Shown: piece after piece, positions 1 to 9,354 of the stretch
Position numbering within the stretch: position 1 is the first letter of the stretch
How the letters are laid out: every line of letters begins with the position of its first letter
Assembly (NCBI GenBank): GCA_047639575.1
Contig: JBLIOB010000033.1
Span: 1 to 22,378 of the forward strand
Length of the DNA stretch: 22,378 nt
Direction: 5' to 3'
DNA from: JBLIOB01 sp047639575
GTDB taxonomy: Bacteria; Bacteroidota; Bacteroidia; Flavobacteriales_D; Parvicellaceae
Program-made: the position numbers and the translations under genes
The notes under the pieces: model-generated
Databases searched by the model: none
What the model was told of the DNA's origin: nothing
What the model saw: the letters and a program-made list of their open reading frames with translations, nothing else

Positions 1-370
1 ACCATACTAATTGGCCGGACCTATTAATTTTAAAAGTAAATGCTCTCGAAGTATCTATTGCATAAAGATTTCCGTATCCAATAATATTATTTTCATGATC
101 TAAATAAAACCCTAAATATCCGAGGTCCAGACTAACCGAATCAATAATTGTGAAATCAATTATTTTATTGCCATTTGTATCAAATTTAGACAAGATTAGT
201 TCTTGCTTTACAAAATCATTTGTTAACGAAATCGTGTATAGAGTATCGTCAATCATTTCCATACCAACACCAGTCTCAATAGCACCCCAATCGTACGTGT
301 TATTAAAGAATTGCTGAGCGTTACAAAAGAAGCCTCCTAAAACAAGCGTTATAATTAATGCGCTTCTCAC
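1..370 (-). CDS. Secreted propeller-type protein, T9SS-associated family (partial, 3' end outside window)
   Basis: This gene reads leftwards off the window, leaving about 123 codons. It starts with GTG at 370-368; the preceding in-frame codons are TAG AAA, so no earlier start is possible. The GTG overlaps the TGA stop of the upstream 1695-residue gene by four bases (GTGA), which implies translational coupling. The product begins with a signal peptide (RSALIITLVLGGFFCNAQ). It then has short units in which a value is tied to a 'K(F)D(T)NG' turn, as in the products at 10203-11708 and 17380-18888, both of which end in T9SS sorting domains. By analogy this protein is probably exported and carries the same C-terminus, but that end is not visible. 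No enzymatic motif is seen. Confidence is high that it is a real gene and moderate for the family assignment. Confidence 0.8.
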   Translation of the reverse strand, partial: MRSALIITLVLGGFFCNAQQFFNNTYDWGAIETGVGMEMIDDTLYTISLTNDFVKQELILSKFDTNGNKIIDFTIIDSVSLDLGYLGFYLDHENNIIGYGNLYAIDTSRAFTFKINRSGQLVW

Positions 371-3300
371 TTTCTAATAATGATTTTATCATATTTAATA
401 ATTACTCCATATTCTAAAATTTGCACTACATACATGCCCTCTGGCTGACTTTGAAGATCAATAGTTTTTGTAGTGCCAATTATATTCATTTTATCCACTA
501 ATCTCCCGTCAATACTATATATACGTATTTCCCCAGATTCAAGTTCCACATTTGAGAGTATGTTAAGTAATCCTGAGGTTGGATTTGGATTAGTTCTTAT
601 TTCCTTTTTTTCAATTGTAATTTCTTTATCAGGAACGTCAATGTTTAATGACTTGCCAGGGCCTAATATATCCTCTCCTCCTAAATATGGAAAATCATTT
701 TTAAGGAAATCCAAGATTGCTTGAGCGTTTGCGCGCACCCCAACGTCACCTTTTTGGGCGATTGTATTAAGGTCATTCTTCTCAGAGTATGTCAGACTAT
801 AGTAGCCTCCTGGTCTTTGTTTAACCTGCATTAATAGTTCATGAAAATCACAAAAACTTAAAATATTCTCTGCTTTCTTGTCTCCTGGAACCTCATACTT
901 TTTAATGTCTTCTCCTTCTATCCTTATACTAGTTAAATGTTGGTCTGCTTTAACAGGGTTCCTTTTGATTTCAATAGGGACTAATGCACAAGATGCTTCA
1001 GAAGACCCATCCAATTCAAGATAAAAAACAGCTGTATCTATCCAAACACTATCAACCCATGCGCTATCTAAAAATCGTCTAGTCATCCTAGCCAATTCAA
1101 TGTTTTTACTCAAATTAACTACACTGATCTCTTTCTCGATTTGATCAAGTGGTCTTTCACCTGTCTGTGCATTTTGAATCTGATTTAAGATCCCATTTGG
1201 AATATTGTCTGATTCCAGCCAAAAAAACACTTTTTGACTTAACGGACTATTGGCAAGATAAACTTGCTTTAAATGTCCATTTGACGGATTTGACCATAAA
1301 TATTCAATCAGGACTTTATCACTGAGATATGGAGACACTGCAAGAAGTTCATTCTTAACTTGGCCTCCTGAGCCATTTGTAATTACATCAAGGAGTGCGT
1401 CCGAATCTCCCGCATCAACTTGGTTATCCAATAGGGACTTTTGTTCTGCTAAGACAAAGTACTTTCCTTTTACCGTTTCAATTGGAGTCGCTACTAAACT
1501 AGTCTCGCATTGTTCAATTGGTTCGTTTTGACCTGTACAGTTTTCTCCTGTACTTAAATCAAATGCGCACGTGGAAGGCATATAACCTTCTAGCTCGTAC
1601 GAGTCATACTCAAATAAATTCGTACCGGGATTTCTGTATTGCTGGTATTTGCTATTTAGAACGTCACATACTCCGGTCCACTTATTGGCCATTTTCGAAA
1701 ATTGAAATGGACTTAAACAATTGCCTTGATTTGCGATTAATCCACTACTGTGATGATGTCCAACAATAGAGTTTGATCCAATATTAAATCCGTTACAATC
1801 ATATTTTAGCCCTAAGTTATTCTGACTGGTTTGTAAACCAATTGACAAATCAGTAAATCTATTAAGGAAGACTTCACTACCTAATACATCACCATTTTTT
1901 TTAAATATTCCAGTACTTAAAAAAGCTCCAGTACTCGAAAAAGAAGTAAAGTCGTTGTCCTCAAATTTAGATCCGCTTACACCGTCCGAATAAATTCCAA
2001 AATCCCAGATTCTCGTACCTGAATCTCCACTTGATCCATCAGCATTCGATATTTGAAACGTGTTTCGGGTTACATCTGATTTTGTATTGGTTCCTGCTAT
2101 TCTAACGCCATATATGCAGTTTGAGAAACTATTTTGGTCGATGGTCGTTTTTCTGTTGGAGGTACCTTCAAGTGAAATAACTCCGGCATACAAATTGTTA
2201 AATGTATTTTTTCGACTAAAGTCATCACAGAATGGGTCAAAAAACCCACATACAGGGCCCACCCTCATACTTGCGTCCAAAAGGACTAAACCACTACCCC
2301 TCCTATCAAAGTCAAATTCTTCCCAATCCAAGTTGTCAAATAAATTATTTTCGAAATCAACGCCTTGAATATCATACATTGTTACATGTGCGTATGGGCC
2401 AAGATCTTTGTCAGGGTAATTAATATCGGTTAGGAAAAATGAATTTGTGATTTTAGAAAGGTTATTCCCCCCAATATCATAACTCATGAACTCAAATGAA
2501 CGCCAGTTATTTCTGAAAGTAGCTCCATCGATTCCAACCACTCCACCCGTCTTAGTCCAATCTAAACCGCCACTTGGATGTTCGCCAACCAATTGAACGG
2601 CATTTCTAGCATATTCAATAGTTCCGCCATTCATTATCAGAGTACCTCTGTTCAATGGATTTAATTGACTCAAACCGGCAGACCCTTCTAGAATTATTCC
2701 TTTCCAAAACTCCCCACATTGATTTGTAATTATTCCACCCTCAATGATGATTTTGGAACCTTTTTCAACGGTTATTGATTTGCCAACGTTCATCAGCAAT
2801 TCTGCATTGGCTTCAATCGTCAAAACTGAGTTATTTGTCACAACAATATCTGAAGCTGAAAAAATCAGTCTATCTATTTCTTCGTCCTGATCCACCATCC
2901 ATACTTTTTCTGTATAATTAGGTAAAGGGGTTTCCCAAATCCCGCGGCCAAAAGTTGACACATATAATTTTTGTTCACAGTAGTTAACTTCAAGGTCAGA
3001 AACAATTGCAAAAGGCATTCCATCAGAAAAACAACTCCATGATTGAGTTGATTTATCGAAAATAAATACCCCCACATCATTTCCAAGAAAAAGAACATCA
3101 TCACTTCCCTCTAAATATTCAATTGCGGAACTTGGCATATTTGGAAGCCCAATTGAGACATCGGTCCAATTCCCAATTGTTGAAGTTATTAGTCTGGTAT
3201 CTTCCGAATAAAAAACTCTATTTTTCTCATGTGCATTTGCAAATGAGGACATAGACACCCAGACTCTATGAGGGTCTATAGGATCAACGGCTATGTCGGT

Positions 3301-5454
3301 AATTCCAGCCCATTCCACTTTTAAGCCTTTAGTAATATCTTCCCAAGAAACACCGCCATTTATCGTTTTAAACATTTTGAATGCAGCACAATCACCAGAT
3401 GGGCATGGACCACAGCCACCTGGATCACTACAAGGAATTGCTCCGCAATTAGCATAGTCCTGATTATACGTTGGACCGTAAAAAGAAGCGTAGATCACAT
3501 TTGGATCACTAGTCAATCTCACTTTTTCTAATGCTTGACATTCTCTTGCCCCTAAAGACTGGAAATCTGAAATTTGCGTCCAACCTGAACCAGATGTCTC
3601 GTCATAAGTCCAAACATCATAATCACCTGAGTATAAAAGTCCATTATCATCATACTCAAATTCAAAATTCTTTTGAATTTCCATCATTGAAGGTAAGTTT
3701 ATCGTAAAATCAGAGCATGAAGGAAGTTGGGTTGACCAACTTCGACAACTGTTTGTTAAGTTTACCGTCCCTGGCCATTGGGCAGCATAACTTTTAAGTC
3801 CGTCAAAACTTGAAGTAACATTTCCCATGTCTCCTCCGGCTGTTTTCCTCCAGGTTCCATTTAAATCTCGAAGTATCAACGAATTATCTTGACATCCTCC
3901 TGCTAGCAGGCCAGGAGCTAGTTGATGCGTGGTTAATCCAAAAAACTGGGTGCAGTTAAGTCCTTCACCATTAATATTAGACCAAGTCATTGAACCGTCA
4001 ACACTTTTCGATATTCCGCCATCATTTGCGTTATAAATAATGTCGTTACCGGCTCCATCATCTTTTATTAATAATGCTCGACAATCTACATGCGCAAAAG
4101 AAGAATTCCCATGCCTTAAAAAAGAGCATGGTGGTACAAAACAAATAGAAGTCACATCCATATGAAGCTGGGTAACCTCAAAACCTCCGAGATAAAAATG
4201 ATCCCGGTTAGTTGGAGATATAACAAGTTCATTTCTAAACCATCCAATTCCTCCATATCTAAAGCCATAGTTATCTGTTGGTGTTTCAGTAAGTAAAGTG
4301 GCCCACGCTCCTGATGAAGGATTTGAAGATTCTGCTAGATTAAATTGAGTACCACTAGTTTTATAAGAACAAAATAATGAACCGGATTCTGCAGGAGTAG
4401 TAGCAATTGCTATTCTATCCGAGATATTCGCATTTGGCGGTGATATGTCTTGAATGGTAATTGATGAAAGCGCACCCCATGGATTAGTGACTTGTAAGAC
4501 CATCGAGCCGCCATCATTTGTAGCAGGTAAATTTGCTCCTAAATCATCAGAAGTAATATATAAAGTATTCGGATCAGATTCGGCAAAAATAATGTCCCTA
4601 AAATCCCTTTTATTTGTCGAAGGATCAATTTCATAAATCAATTCCCATTGAAATGATCCTCCGTCAACTCCTTTATTATCATGTCTGAATATTTTATCCT
4701 CAATAATTGCATAAATCTGAGACTCATCTTGAGGGTTAATGACTAATCCATAGGCTAAATCAGACGATTCAATAGGTGTTAGATAATCTAATTGATTCCA
4801 ACTCGCACCAGCATCATTACTGTAAATTATACCTGAACCATACCCTCTCCCATAAGTTGTTAAGCCAAGGCAAGCATAAATTTCATTTGGGTTTGACTCC
4901 GAAATTGTTATGCTTTGAACTCCAATTCCAGGCAAGTCAAATACATCTGTAACATTGGTCCATGTGGTCCCTCCGTTCATAGTTTTGAAAATTCCTGAAG
5001 CATTAGTTCCGGCATATATAATTTGATCGTCATTTGGATCTAACGCAAGACTGGTTATAAGTCCCATATGTTGGGTGCTCATATTTTTAGGTCCTGCATA
5101 CGTCCAATCGGCTTCATCTGAACTTTCAAAACAGTAACTTGACTTCTCTAAAGCAAAAGCTTGTAGGGCGTCAAAAGCAACTCGCATCGTGCCTGATTTA
5201 ACTGGATCTTGAGAATCAATTCGGTTTTTCCAAAATAGCTTCCATCGCTCAAAGTCTTTATAACCATAAGTATTATCAACAGCCAAAGTTGGATTTAGTT
5301 GGAAAAACTCATCACCCTTTTCTACCACTTCGAAGTAGTTTGCGTCAAGGTCATACATGTGATCTCTAAAGTTATCAGTTGTGACTTGAGAGTTCATTGT
5401 CAGGTTACTAATAACCCCAAACAGGATTAGGAAAATGAGTTTTATAGTTTTCAT
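367..5454 (-). CDS. Giant secreted VPS10/BNR-propeller and beta-helix protein with T9SS sorting domain
   Basis: I chose the ATG at 5454 (1695 residues) because it opens directly onto a signal peptide (MKTIKLIFLILFGVISN...SQ); an ATG nine codons earlier would bury it. After a propeptide-like stretch with a 'GYKDFERWKLFW' motif common in Bacteroidota sortilin-like proteins, residues of about 90-850 hold repeated Asp-box/BNR signatures (NGGTTW, AGASW, GGVSW) typical of VPS10/sialidase-like propellers. Residues of about 865-1200 are short valine-, isoleucine- and asparagine-rich strands like a right-handed parallel beta-helix. A helical region with 'SPYLSDKVLIEYL' follows, then a 'CALVPIE' region, and the last ~80 residues are a type A T9SS sorting domain (RTNPNPTSG...GMYVVQI). 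It is probably secreted or surface-bound, possibly an adhesin or a surface binding protein; no catalytic residues can be assigned. Its C-terminal ~230 residues are homologous to the remnant at 11709-12377. Confidence 0.9.
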   Translation of the reverse strand: MKTIKLIFLILFGVISNLTMNSQVTTDNFRDHMYDLDANYFEVVEKGDEFFQLNPTLAVDNTYGYKDFERWKLFWKNRIDSQDPVKSGTMRVAFDALQAFALEKSSYCFESSDEADWTYAGPKNMSTQHMGLITSLALDPNDDQIIYAGTNASGIFKTMNGGTTWTNVTDVFDLPGIGVQSITISESNPNEIYACLGLTTYGRGYGSGIIYSNDAGASWNQLDYLTPIESSDLAYGLVINPQDESQIYAIIEDKIFRHDNKGVDGGSFQWELIYEIDPSTNKRDFRDIIFAESDPNTLYITSDDLGANLPATNDGGSMVLQVTNPWGALSSITIQDISPPNANISDRIAIATTPAESGSLFCSYKTSGTQFNLAESSNPSSGAWATLLTETPTDNYGFRYGGIGWFRNELVISPTNRDHFYLGGFEVTQLHMDVTSICFVPPCSFLRHGNSSFAHVDCRALLIKDDGAGNDIIYNANDGGISKSVDGSMTWSNINGEGLNCTQFFGLTTHQLAPGLLAGGCQDNSLILRDLNGTWRKTAGGDMGNVTSSFDGLKSYAAQWPGTVNLTNSCRSWSTQLPSCSDFTINLPSMMEIQKNFEFEYDDNGLLYSGDYDVWTYDETSGSGWTQISDFQSLGARECQALEKVRLTSDPNVIYASFYGPTYNQDYANCGAIPCSDPGGCGPCPSGDCAAFKMFKTINGGVSWEDITKGLKVEWAGITDIAVDPIDPHRVWVSMSSFANAHEKNRVFYSEDTRLITSTIGNWTDVSIGLPNMPSSAIEYLEGSDDVLFLGNDVGVFIFDKSTQSWSCFSDGMPFAIVSDLEVNYCEQKLYVSTFGRGIWETPLPNYTEKVWMVDQDEEIDRLIFSASDIVVTNNSVLTIEANAELLMNVGKSITVEKGSKIIIEGGIITNQCGEFWKGIILEGSAGLSQLNPLNRGTLIMNGGTIEYARNAVQLVGEHPSGGLDWTKTGGVVGIDGATFRNNWRSFEFMSYDIGGNNLSKITNSFFLTDINYPDKDLGPYAHVTMYDIQGVDFENNLFDNLDWEEFDFDRRGSGLVLLDASMRVGPVCGFFDPFCDDFSRKNTFNNLYAGVISLEGTSNRKTTIDQNSFSNCIYGVRIAGTNTKSDVTRNTFQISNADGSSGDSGTRIWDFGIYSDGVSGSKFEDNDFTSFSSTGAFLSTGIFKKNGDVLGSEVFLNRFTDLSIGLQTSQNNLGLKYDCNGFNIGSNSIVGHHHSSGLIANQGNCLSPFQFSKMANKWTGVCDVLNSKYQQYRNPGTNLFEYDSYELEGYMPSTCAFDLSTGENCTGQNEPIEQCETSLVATPIETVKGKYFVLAEQKSLLDNQVDAGDSDALLDVITNGSGGQVKNELLAVSPYLSDKVLIEYLWSNPSNGHLKQVYLANSPLSQKVFFWLESDNIPNGILNQIQNAQTGERPLDQIEKEISVVNLSKNIELARMTRRFLDSAWVDSVWIDTAVFYLELDGSSEASCALVPIEIKRNPVKADQHLTSIRIEGEDIKKYEVPGDKKAENILSFCDFHELLMQVKQRPGGYYSLTYSEKNDLNTIAQKGDVGVRANAQAILDFLKNDFPYLGGEDILGPGKSLNIDVPDKEITIEKKEIRTNPNPTSGLLNILSNVELESGEIRIYSIDGRLVDKMNIIGTTKTIDLQSQPEGMYVVQILEYGVIIKYDKIIIRK

Positions 5455-5798
5455 AAATAATAGAACTTTAGTGATATACAAGATTGCTTAGACAACAAAC
5501 AAACTCTACGTCAAGAATTAAAAGATACAAAAAATCATCACGAGGTTGTTGATAAATGATTACGATAATCAAACATTCTTGTTCCTAGTTTCTAATTCCC
5601 CTTTATTTTCGTAAAACAGTTGAAGTTATTATGTCCACTGGGCCTAATAGCTCTTGTCCAAAAAACTTTACTTAAAAGAAAAGGAATGCCTCCCGTCAAA
5701 AGCAACAGAATCCACTTAAACAATTCCTATAAATCCCCCACGCTCGTTGTCAGGCACGCTATCATCAACATTCACGTATTTCATTGGATGTGCAAATA
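5455..5798. other. Non-coding gap with a 15-base match to a repeat end
   Basis: No credible gene lies here; the open frame at 5620-5955 is antisense to the 3' end of the lipoprotein gene and has no family resemblance. The only recognisable item is CCACTGGGCCTAATA at 5635-5649. It matches the right terminus of the 285-bp family 1 element (14247-14261) and may be an element scar, but 15 bases is weak. The promoter of the giant gene should lie here; no clean TAnnTTTG box was found on the minus strand. Confidence 0.35.
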
Positions 5799-6821
5799 TC
5801 AAGGGATTGGTATGACAGTTTCATTGCAACCGTTAATATCCATGATCACTATATATTCACTAATTGCTAATTCTTCTGCAGGAGTGATACTATCAACAAC
5901 AAGTTTGCAGGCCAACATCTGTAGACCATCGTTTGAAATAGATATATTGGGATAGTAATGACGGTAGCAGCCGACTTTCACCAATTCTTCAACTTTGTCG
6001 GTAACGTTCACCTTAAAAATACCATTGCTCCATTTTGAATAGTAGATATCCTGATTGTTTGGATGCCACTGAACCTCCCTCATTTCGTCTTGACCTCCAG
6101 ATGGTTGGACCAAGAGGCTAGTTTGGGTACTATCATCATAGTCCCAATACCCTATTCCGTATAGGGGCGATGAGCCGTTGGCCATAGCTATTTCGTTTTC
6201 CGAATTCCAGCTGGACTCTTTCCAACCGGAATTTGTGCCGTCTCCCTCGATGAACAATGTATCGATGTTGGTTCCATTTATGTCCATCAATATTGAACCA
6301 ATTGTACTAAGATTATTAAAAACGATTAAGTTTCCATCATAGTCACATTCGGGCCAACGATTTCCACCAGTACTAGTAAGCTGAGTAAGGTTGCTGCCAT
6401 CAGGTCGGACCTTGTAAATATTCATGTCTGAACCGCCCCAGACAATCCAATCAGTTCTAGTCCAATTTGGCTGACCAACTAGTCCCCCAGAAAAAGTTGT
6501 GTTGTTCCATAATTCTGTAACTGTCCCTGTACTTATGCTATAAATATTTAACGCACCAGATACAACATCATAATTCGCAGTTCCGAAAAGAAATTGGTCA
6601 TTGTTCAGCGGATTGTAAAATGGATATACGTGGTGTATACCGTAATAACTAGTGTCGTATCCAAACGTGAGCGCTGTGATGTCGATGTCATTGTCACACG
6701 AACCGGGACATGGTTCGTTACTAGGATTGCACACCAGCTGCGACTTATCCTTACGACATCCTATGATGACCAAGGAAACAACTAGCACAAAAACACCTAT
6801 AAACGAACTCAGTTTTCTCAT
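5799..6821 (-). CDS. Beta-propeller (PD40/TolB-like) lipoprotein
   Basis: 340 residues. The N-terminus has a charged start, a hydrophobic core and a lipobox (VIIGC, Cys22), so it should be a lipid-anchored envelope protein. The mature part has repeated blade-like units: 'YPFYNPLNNDQFLFG', 'GQPNWTRTDWIVW', 'RPDGSNLTQLT', 'GGNRWPECDYDGNLIVF' and 'EVQWHPNNQDIYYSKW'. These resemble the WD40-like (PD40) blades of TolB-type propellers. The 'PDGSNLTQLTSTGG' element is especially typical. It lies 42 bp downstream of the DUF4209 gene on the same strand and could be co-transcribed with it. It has no sorting domain, consistent with lipoprotein export instead of T9SS. The role is unknown; propeller lipoproteins of this sort usually bind proteins or glycans. 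Confidence 0.82.
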   Translation of the reverse strand: MRKLSSFIGVFVLVVSLVIIGCRKDKSQLVCNPSNEPCPGSCDNDIDITALTFGYDTSYYGIHHVYPFYNPLNNDQFLFGTANYDVVSGALNIYSISTGTVTELWNNTTFSGGLVGQPNWTRTDWIVWGGSDMNIYKVRPDGSNLTQLTSTGGNRWPECDYDGNLIVFNNLSTIGSILMDINGTNIDTLFIEGDGTNSGWKESSWNSENEIAMANGSSPLYGIGYWDYDDSTQTSLLVQPSGGQDEMREVQWHPNNQDIYYSKWSNGIFKVNVTDKVEELVKVGCYRHYYPNISISNDGLQMLACKLVVDSITPAEELAISEYIVIMDINGCNETVIPIP

Positions 6822-6863
6822 TATAGGCTACAATTTGATGAATTTTTCAACAACAGACCCAGT

Positions 6864-8624
6864 TTATTCTTCCTCTTCTTTTTCTTTAGAAGTGAAACTA
6901 TAGTTTCCAAGTTTCAAAAAAGCACAAATTAAAAGCCACATGAGGGATGGCGCGTAATTTTTCGGTTTATAGAAGCAATGGGCAACATTGTTCCGTAAAT
7001 TAATTCCAGTTGAAGTAAATAGAAATTTAAAGAGGTTGATATCTACTTCTGGAATCACCGACATTAGTTTGGGATTATCCAAAAGCTTCTCGAAGGATAT
7101 TCTTTCCTCCGTACTATCATCTTTAATTTCGATAGTTTGTGCTCCCATTCTTCGGGAAAATTCTCTTAACACACCTTCAAATTTCATCGTTAGCGAGTCA
7201 ATGGCAAGTAAGTACCCTGAAAAATTGTTTGACTTACTCTCTAGATCAATTTTGGACTGTACGAAGTAGCTTTCAAGAGCTGGTAATAAAAGCTCAGACC
7301 ATTTGAAAGAAGTTAGATTACCATCAGAACCTTTTTTTGACACTTCTTCGCCATACCATGTTTTATTTTCAATGAAAGATTTGAGAGAATCATAGTTGAT
7401 TTTTTGATGATTATGTCCTTCTGTAAAAATTAACCAAAGTTGCCTTAATGTGAAGTTGTCAAGGTGAATATAATATTGATTTATTCCTTTTTTCCCATCC
7501 CCAGATATGTTGCGATTGATATCAAAACTAATCGTATTGAATAGGTCCATCATGGTCGATGCATGCTCGGTGCTGGGGTCAACTGTAGGGAAAAGATCAG
7601 GAGCTGTAATTAAATAAGTATAAACAACATCACTGTCACCGTTTTTCATCAATTGAGATATAAAGTATTTAACAGAATCATACCATTCTTGGAGAAATGG
7701 ACTTTCATGTTCTGACGTCACGGATTTAAAGTCCAGGCTGTCTTTTAGTTTTTCGAGAAGCACAGTTAATTCCTCAATACGATCTTGATTAGATGCTAAC
7801 TGGAATTGTTTCAATGCTTTTAAGTAGACGTCATTTACGGCAAAACTTTGAGTCATCCCTTGAGCTTCTTTGTATAAATAATCGCCAAGTAGATTATGAA
7901 ATTCCTTACTGGGTACATTCACCCTAGAGCAAAGGTTAATCCTTAGCTTAAGGTATTCTTTCGTGATTGGCTCTTGAAGGCTTGTTGGTATTTTTGCGTC
8001 TAAGTACGCTATATAGATGTTAAGCTGATCTCTAGAAACTTTTTTGCCTTTCTTGACAGCATATTTTATCAGCCTACATTTTTGAAATTCCGTAAGGTTC
8101 GGAGAGTCTAATTCTGAGGTGAGAATATTTACTACATCTTCGTTTTTATAACCAGCTTTCTGTGAAAGCAAAAACAAGTTTTCAAAATATAACGAGTAAT
8201 TGTGGCTCGAAATGTTGTCATTTTGAACAATCTCGATCGAAGTGATTCCTTCGATGTAGCAATCAATTGCCGTTTTGGCGAAAGCAAGATTTTTATTTGG
8301 ACTTTCCCAAAGTACATGATTATATCTTGCCTTCAGTAGTGGGTTCCGTAAGTCGCTATCGGTAGCTCGTTTTATTATGTACTCATAGTTACCTTCAAAA
8401 AGGCCAAGATTCGGGTAAGTACTTTCACCTGAAATTAACTGCGGTACTATTTCTCCATCTCTTAACTGAAAATCGATTAGGTACATTTCGTAAAGGCAAC
8501 GTCTCTTCTCTTCACCATCAATCAACTTGCTAATCGTACCTAGCTTTTTTGAAACATTGATATCTGTTTTTAATGAGATGTTTGAGTCCATGTATTCATA
8601 GTATTCTTTCAAATTCTCAAACAT
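6864..8624 (-). CDS. DUF4209-family protein with HEPN-like RNxxxH motif
   Basis: 586 residues, cytoplasmic (no signal peptide, no convincing membrane segment). The C-terminal part matches my knowledge of the DUF4209 family: 'ISFEKLLDNPKLMSVIP', then 'LFKFLFTSTGINLRNNVAHC'. R544-N-N-V-A-H549 fits the R-x4-6-H signature of HEPN-fold ribonucleases; most family members I recall have 'RN(D/R)(I/V)AHG', so Cys replaces the usual Gly here. The N-terminal half is alpha-helical and contains a 'NPLLKARYNHVLW' segment like the domain that usually precedes DUF4209 (DUF7380, from memory). A purine-rich AGGAAGGA lies 5-12 bases upstream of the ATG, an unusually good Shine-Dalgarno for a Bacteroidota gene and a possible sign of transfer. 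RNase or defence activity is inference. It is divergent from the HigBA operon across 344 bp. Confidence 0.8.
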   Translation of the reverse strand: MFENLKEYYEYMDSNISLKTDINVSKKLGTISKLIDGEEKRRCLYEMYLIDFQLRDGEIVPQLISGESTYPNLGLFEGNYEYIIKRATDSDLRNPLLKARYNHVLWESPNKNLAFAKTAIDCYIEGITSIEIVQNDNISSHNYSLYFENLFLLSQKAGYKNEDVVNILTSELDSPNLTEFQKCRLIKYAVKKGKKVSRDQLNIYIAYLDAKIPTSLQEPITKEYLKLRINLCSRVNVPSKEFHNLLGDYLYKEAQGMTQSFAVNDVYLKALKQFQLASNQDRIEELTVLLEKLKDSLDFKSVTSEHESPFLQEWYDSVKYFISQLMKNGDSDVVYTYLITAPDLFPTVDPSTEHASTMMDLFNTISFDINRNISGDGKKGINQYYIHLDNFTLRQLWLIFTEGHNHQKINYDSLKSFIENKTWYGEEVSKKGSDGNLTSFKWSELLLPALESYFVQSKIDLESKSNNFSGYLLAIDSLTMKFEGVLREFSRRMGAQTIEIKDDSTEERISFEKLLDNPKLMSVIPEVDINLFKFLFTSTGINLRNNVAHCFYKPKNYAPSLMWLLICAFLKLGNYSFTSKEKEEEE

Positions 8625-8690
8625 GTTTCCTTCCTTCTGATTGGGTATAACAATGGTATAAACCCAAGTTACAATTTTCGTTGGTTAACT

Positions 8691-8913
8691 GTCGGGACAA
8701 ACTCGGGAATTTAAGCCTCTACCCCAGCCCGGATATTCGGGACACCGGCAACTGTAACCGACATCCACTCTACTATTCGTTGGAAATTATCATTGACGAA
8801 AATACTGGTAATTAAATATGTGCACATTTCTCTGTCCCGACTAAATATGCTGTACTGACTATTAAACCTGTAATGTTACGTTTATGCCTTACACAATCTT
8901 ATTGGTTAGCGAC
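8691..8913 (-). repeat. Repeat family 2, copy A (structured ~235-bp element)
   Basis: The core runs from GTCGGGACA (8691-8699) to TGTCCCGAC (8833-8841), an inverted terminal pair. The reverse complement of the core matches 21616-21770 over its full length, and a third, more diverged copy lies at about 15893-16134. Similarity with the 21.6-kb copy continues past the core to about 8913; for example, CTTACACAATCTT (8889-8901) matches AAGATTGTGTAAG in the other copy. Orientation is opposite to the other two copies. There is no coding potential. A mobile non-autonomous element or a structured RNA is possible. Confidence 0.75.
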
Positions 8914-8940
8914 AAAAGTTCCATTTATTGTGGAACTTTT
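8914..8940 (+). promoter_or_regulatory. Palindromic operator of the higBA-type operon
   Basis: AAAAGTTCCA (8914-8923) and TGGAACTTTT (8931-8940) form a perfect 10-bp inverted repeat with a 7-base spacer. It lies immediately upstream of the -7 box and 29 bases before the toxin start. The position and symmetry are what is expected for a site bound by a dimeric HTH antitoxin in an autoregulated toxin-antitoxin operon. Binding is inferred, not shown. Confidence 0.75.
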
Positions 8941-8941
8941 C

Positions 8942-8949
8942 TATATTTG
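8942..8949 (+). promoter_or_regulatory. Bacteroidota -7 promoter box for the toxin-antitoxin operon
   Basis: TATATTTG is an exact match to the Bacteroidota -7 consensus TAnnTTTG, 20 bases before the GTG start at 8969. The upstream element is poor: the only TTG nearby (8928-8930) is too close and sits inside the operator spacer, so the promoter may depend mainly on the -7 box. The overlap with the palindrome suggests repression by promoter occlusion. Confidence 0.65.
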
Positions 8950-8968
8950 ACACGTAGAACTCAATAAG

Positions 8969-9352
8969 GTGAAATTACTAGGGATCAAAAAGCTCACGAA
9001 GCTTAAAGCGAAAAACAAAGGCAACGTTAAGCTCTATAAGGCTGTAGACAAGCTAGAGAAAGATATTAAAGGATCGAAATGGAAAGATAAAAATGAAGTT
9101 ATAAAAGCTCGACCTAAAGCAGATTGCATCCATAATGATGGATTCTACATATTTAATTTAAACATACACAGGACTATGGTGTTGATTGAATATCAACCCA
9201 ACGATGCTCCACTGGATAAAGACGGAGCTGAAGAAGACATGGGAATTGCAACCGTACACTGGACAGGAACTCATGACGAGTACATAAGAGATTTCAAAAA
9301 CAACAAAGACTCAATCAACAAGTGGTTGAGAGGAAAAGGACTAATTGAATAG
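8969..9352 (+). CDS. higB: HigB-type (RelE-superfamily) mRNA interferase toxin
   Basis: 127 residues, near the usual 95-110 of HigB_toxin proteins, with an acidic insert at about 78-92. The GTG at 8969 is the chosen start because an in-frame TGA lies seven codons upstream and no ATG intervenes. Family hallmarks are visible: a basic helical N-terminus, W38 in a 'SKWKDKNEVIKARPKAD' segment, 'GFYIFNLNIHRTMVLIEY' (59-75, with the conserved Arg68), and the diagnostic 'WTGTHDEY' (98-105) near the end. Known members cleave mRNA on the ribosome and are neutralised by the HTH antitoxin encoded just downstream. Toxin-first order and the 2-bp gap to the next gene match the HigBA arrangement. The activity itself is inferred from family resemblance. 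Confidence 0.85.
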   Translation: MKLLGIKKLTKLKAKNKGNVKLYKAVDKLEKDIKGSKWKDKNEVIKARPKADCIHNDGFYIFNLNIHRTMVLIEYQPNDAPLDKDGAEEDMGIATVHWTGTHDEYIRDFKNNKDSINKWLRGKGLIE

Positions 9353-9354
9353 TT

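Noticed and set aside
2060..2423. Plus-strand ORFs inside the giant gene
   Set aside because: Shadows of the strongly supported minus-strand gene with clear domains.
5620..5955. 111-residue ORF on the plus strand
   Set aside because: Half overlaps the lipoprotein gene on the other strand, the rest is gap sequence; composition is not protein-like.
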